This document shows positions 16,231 through 19,383 of a stretch of DNA of 19,383 nucleotides, in pieces. The number at the start of each line of letters is the position of its first letter. Positions within the stretch are counted from its first letter, which is position 1. The DNA comes from an uncultured Variovorax sp. Its GTDB lineage: Bacteria > Pseudomonadota > Gammaproteobacteria > Burkholderiales > Burkholderiaceae. The stretch covers positions 1-19,383 of the forward strand of contig CAMLCW010000054.1 in NCBI GenBank assembly GCA_946478645.1, given 5' to 3'. A program made the translations under genes and the position numbers. Below the pieces are notes generated by a model, which saw only the letters and a list, made by a program, of their open reading frames with translations, made no database searches and was not told the origin of the DNA.

Positions 16231-16654
16231 TGGCTGCCGCCATGCCCGACGCGCCCGTTTCCGTTCCCGCCCACTTCCAAAGTTTTCTCGCCTTTGATTT
16301 CGGCGCCAAGCGCACGGGCGTGGCGAGCGGCAACCGCCTGCTCGGCACTGCCACGCCGCAGGCCACCATCAAGGCCGAGGGCGCCGGTGCCCGCTTCGCG
16401 CAAGTCGAGGCCCGCATCCGCGAATGGCAACCCGACGCGCTGGTGGTCGGCGTGCCCTGGCACCCCGACGGCGCCCCGCACGAGAACACCCGCCGCGCGC
16501 AGAAGTTCGCCCGGCAGTTGCGCGGCCGGTTCAACCTGCAGGTGTACGAGGTCGACGAGCGCTACAGCACCACCGAGGCGCTGGCCTCGGGCGCGCGCGA
16601 CGCCGATGCCGCTTCGGCGTGCATCATCCTGGAGCAATTCCTGAGGAGTCTTCC

Positions 16655-16658
<4 letters not shown>
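16230..16658 (+). CDS. ruvX: RuvX/YqgF RNase H-fold nuclease (putative Holliday junction resolvase)
   Basis: The protein has 142 residues. It has the RNase H-like fold with acidic residues D23 (LAFDFGAKRTGVA), D109 (VDERYSTTEA) and D126 (ARDADAASACIILEQFL), plus LVVGVP in the core. The family is implicated in pre-16S rRNA 5' end processing (YqgF) and resolves Holliday junctions in vitro. The ATG at 16230 shares a base with the yqgE stop; a GTG at 16227 would add one residue. The first 15 or so residues are a non-conserved extension. Its stop overlaps the pyrR GTG as GTGA, so it is translated within the same coupled operon. Confidence 0.92.
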
Positions 16659-17161
<503 letters not shown>

Positions 17162-17173
17162 GCGGAAGATCCC

Positions 17174-18136
17174 ATGCTCTACAAGCGAAACCCCCAGCTC
17201 AACAAGAACGGCGAGCTCATCCACCTGCTCTCGATCGAGGGCCTGCCGAAGGACATCGTCACGCACATCCTCGACACGGCCGCCAACTTCACCAGCGTGA
17301 GCGACCGCGAGGTGAAGAAGGTGCCGCTGCTGCGCGGCAAGAGCGTGTTCAACCTGTTCTTCGAAAACTCCACGCGCACGCGCACCACCTTCGAGATCGC
17401 GGCCAAGCGCCTGTCGGCCGACGTCATCAACCTCGACATTGCGCGCTCCTCGGCCACCAAGGGCGAATCGCTGCTCGACACCATCGCCAACCTCAGCGCC
17501 ATGGCCGCCGACCTGTTCGTGGTGCGCCACAGCGAGTCGGGCGCGCCCTACCTGATCGCGCAGCACGTGGCGCCGCACGTGCACGTGGTGAACGCCGGCG
17601 ACGGCCGCCATGCGCACCCCACGCAGGGGCTGCTCGACATGTACACGATCCGCCACTACAAGAAGGACTTCTCGAACCTCACGGTCGCGATCGTCGGCGA
17701 CGTGCTGCATTCGCGCGTGGCGCGCTCCGACATCCATGCGCTCACCACGCTGGGTTGCGCCGAGGTGCGCGTGGTCGGCCCCAAGACCCTGGTGCCCGGC
17801 GACATGGCCGGCATGGGCGTGCGCGTGTGCCACACGCTCGAAGAAGGCATCCGCGGCTGCGACGTCATCATCATGCTGCGGCTGCAGAACGAGCGCATGA
17901 GCGGCGCGCTGCTGCCGTCGTCGCAGGAGTTCTTCAAGACCTTCGGCCTCACACAAGAGAAGCTGCAGCTCGCCAAGCCAGACGCCATCGTGATGCATCC
18001 GGGGCCGATCAACCGCGGCGTCGAGATCGACTCGGCCGTGGTCGACGGCAAGCAGAGCGTGATCCTGCCGCAGGTCACTTTCGGCATCGCGGTGCGCATG
18101 GCCGTGATGAGCATCGTGGCAGGTAACGAAGCATGA
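17174..18136 (+). CDS. pyrB: Aspartate carbamoyltransferase catalytic subunit
   Basis: The protein has 320 residues. It joins carbamoyl phosphate and aspartate in the committed step of pyrimidine synthesis, in the cytoplasm. The carbamoyl phosphate loop is STRTRTTFE (66-74); HPTQGLLD starts at H148, and HPGPINRG at H275. GGAAGA (17164-17169) lies 4 bases before the ATG, 12 bases after the pyrR stop. The stop overlaps pyrX as ATGA. No pyrI regulatory subunit is adjacent; the neighbouring dihydroorotase-like gene points to the Pseudomonas type of enzyme, in which PyrB and the inactive PyrC' form one large complex. Confidence 0.97.
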   Translation: MLYKRNPQLNKNGELIHLLSIEGLPKDIVTHILDTAANFTSVSDREVKKVPLLRGKSVFNLFFENSTRTRTTFEIAAKRLSADVINLDIARSSATKGESLLDTIANLSAMAADLFVVRHSESGAPYLIAQHVAPHVHVVNAGDGRHAHPTQGLLDMYTIRHYKKDFSNLTVAIVGDVLHSRVARSDIHALTTLGCAEVRVVGPKTLVPGDMAGMGVRVCHTLEEGIRGCDVIIMLRLQNERMSGALLPSSQEFFKTFGLTQEKLQLAKPDAIVMHPGPINRGVEIDSAVVDGKQSVILPQVTFGIAVRMAVMSIVAGNEA

Positions 18137-19383
18137 ACACACTGATCACCAACGGCCGCGTCATCGACCCCGCATCGGGCACCGACACGACGGCCGACAT
18201 CGCCATCGCCGACGGGCGCATCGCCGGCATCGGCAGCACGCCCGCGGGCTTCAAGGCCGAGCGCACCATCGATGCGGCCGGCTGCATCGTGGCGCCGGGC
18301 CTCGTCGACCTTGCCGCGCGCCTGCGCGAGCCCGGCTACGAGCACGAAGGCATGCTCGAGAGCGAGATGGCCGCAGCCGTCGCGGGCGGCGTGACCAGCC
18401 TCGTCTGCCCGCCCGACACCGACCCCGTGCTCGACGAGCCGGGCCTGGTCGAGATGCTCAAGTTCCGCGCCGAAAAGCTGCAGGGCGCGCGCCTGTTTCC
18501 GCTCGGCGCGCTCACGCGCAGCCTCGCGGGCGGCGTGCTCACCGAAATGGCCGAGCTCACCGAGGCCGGCTGCATCGGCTTCAGCCAGGCCGACGTGCCG
18601 CTGACCGACACCCAGGTGCTGCAGCGCGCGCTGCTCTACGCGAGCACCTTCGGCTACACCGTGTGGCTGCGCCCGCAGGACCGCGACCTTGGCAAGGGCG
18701 TGGCCGCCAGCGGCCCGCTTGCCACGCGGCTCGGCCTCTCGGGCGTGCCGGTGTCGGCCGAGACCATCGCCATCTTCACCATCGTCGAGCTCATGAAGAG
18801 CACCGGCGCGCGCGTGCACCTGTGCCGCATCTCCAGCGCCGCCGGCGTGGCGCTGGTGCGCGAGGCCAAGGCGCGCGGGCTGCCGCTCAGCTGCGACGTC
18901 AGCATCAATTCGCTGCACCTCGCCGACACCGACATCGGCTTCTTCGACAGCCGCGCGCGCCTCAACCCGCCGCTGCGCCAGCAGGGCGACCGCGACGCGC
19001 TCTCGGCCGCGCTGGCCGACGGCACCATCGACGCGCTGGTGTCCGACCACACGCCCGTCGAGGCCGACGCCAAGACGCTGCCCTTTGCCGAAGCCGAACC
19101 TGGCGCCACCGGCCTCGAACTGCTGCTGCCGCTCGCGCTGCAGTGGGCCGAGCGCAGCGGCGCAGGCCTGGCGCGCGCCTTCGAGGCGATCACCGCTGCC
19201 CCCGCGCAGCTGCTCGCCGCCGCCGGCGCGGCCAGCGGCATCGGCCGGCTGTCGGTCGGCGGCGTGGCCGACCTCTGCATCGTCGACCCGGCGCTCGAAT
19301 GGCAGGTGCAGCCCGAAGCGCTCCGCAGCCAGGGCAAGCACACGCCGTTCGCGGGCTATCCGATGCAGGGCCGCGTGCGCCAG
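18133..19383 (+). CDS. pyrX: Dihydroorotase-like pseudo-enzyme (PyrX/PyrC'), runs off the right edge
   Basis: The frame is open for 417 codons to the window end, near the full family length of about 420-430. The fold is that of class I dihydroorotase ([11 protein letters not shown], then RLREPG, then VTSLVCPP). The metal site is broken: the usual DLHVHLREPG is [10 protein letters not shown] (A61, R63), the HVCHVST His is R232 (HLCRISS), and the TPHH His is N259 (VSINSL). Only D305 (SDHTP) remains. This pattern fits the inactive PyrC'/PyrX of Pseudomonas, which is needed for assembly of active aspartate transcarbamoylase. The ATG overlaps the pyrB stop as ATGA, which favours equal amounts of both chains. 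A catalytic dihydroorotase should be encoded elsewhere in the genome. Confidence 0.92.
   Translation, partial: MNTLITNGRVIDPASGTDTTADIAIADGRIAGIGSTPAGFKAERTIDAAGCIVAPGLVDLAARLREPGYEHEGMLESEMAAAVAGGVTSLVCPPDTDPVLDEPGLVEMLKFRAEKLQGARLFPLGALTRSLAGGVLTEMAELTEAGCIGFSQADVPLTDTQVLQRALLYASTFGYTVWLRPQDRDLGKGVAASGPLATRLGLSGVPVSAETIAIFTIVELMKSTGARVHLCRISSAAGVALVREAKARGLPLSCDVSINSLHLADTDIGFFDSRARLNPPLRQQGDRDALSAALADGTIDALVSDHTPVEADAKTLPFAEAEPGATGLELLLPLALQWAERSGAGLARAFEAITAAPAQLLAAAGAASGIGRLSVGGVADLCIVDPALEWQVQPEALRSQGKHTPFAGYPMQGRVRQ

Overview
The window is high-GC, densely packed bacterial chromosome with short gaps, translational overlaps (ATGA, GTGA, TGATG) and strong G/C bias at third codon positions. 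The gene set points to a betaproteobacterium of the order Burkholderiales, probably a Comamonadaceae such as Variovorax: a ChpA-type chemotaxis kinase, a trifunctional PutA with its own DNA-binding domain, a complete liv-type ABC operon, and yqgE-ruvX-pyrR-pyrB-pyrX. The taxonomic call is inference from gene content and style; no marker RNA gene is present.

Layout. 1-1356 (+): 3' end of a ChpA/PilL-type hybrid CheA kinase (HATPase, CheW, receiver). 1305-2468 (-): LuxR-type regulator whose end overlaps the kinase end by 52 bp. 2469-2691: divergent gap with a strong inverted repeat. 2692-4311 and 4308-4715 (+): a poly-glycine lipoprotein and a small exported protein, coupled by a GTGA overlap; neither has a known function. 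4716-4901: putA control region with two PutA-operator-like sites. 4902-8891 (+): putA. 9062-14087 (+): livK, livH, livM, livG, livF. 14098-15630 (-): photolyase phrB, convergent with livF. 15631-19383 (+): yqgE, ruvX, pyrR, pyrB and a dihydroorotase-like pyrX that runs off the right edge.

How the genes work together. PutA oxidises proline to glutamate, and its N-terminal ribbon-helix-helix domain suggests it represses its own gene. The following liv operon encodes a complete hydrophobic amino acid importer; a supply link to PutA is plausible but unproven. The pyr operon makes the aspartate transcarbamoylase step. Its dihydroorotase-like partner lacks three of the metal-binding histidines, so it is probably the structural pseudo-enzyme known from Pseudomonas rather than a catalyst.

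The most notable signal is a 14-bp motif, (G/T)AAAAG(G/T)TGCAACC, present four times around the start of putA: two copies upstream, and two as a perfect inverted repeat inside the coding region. The codons that spell the internal pair end in A or T, against the bias of the gene, which suggests an intragenic operator. I found no mobile element, CRISPR array, tRNA or rRNA, and no clearly new multi-gene system. No stretch over 300 bases lacks a gene.
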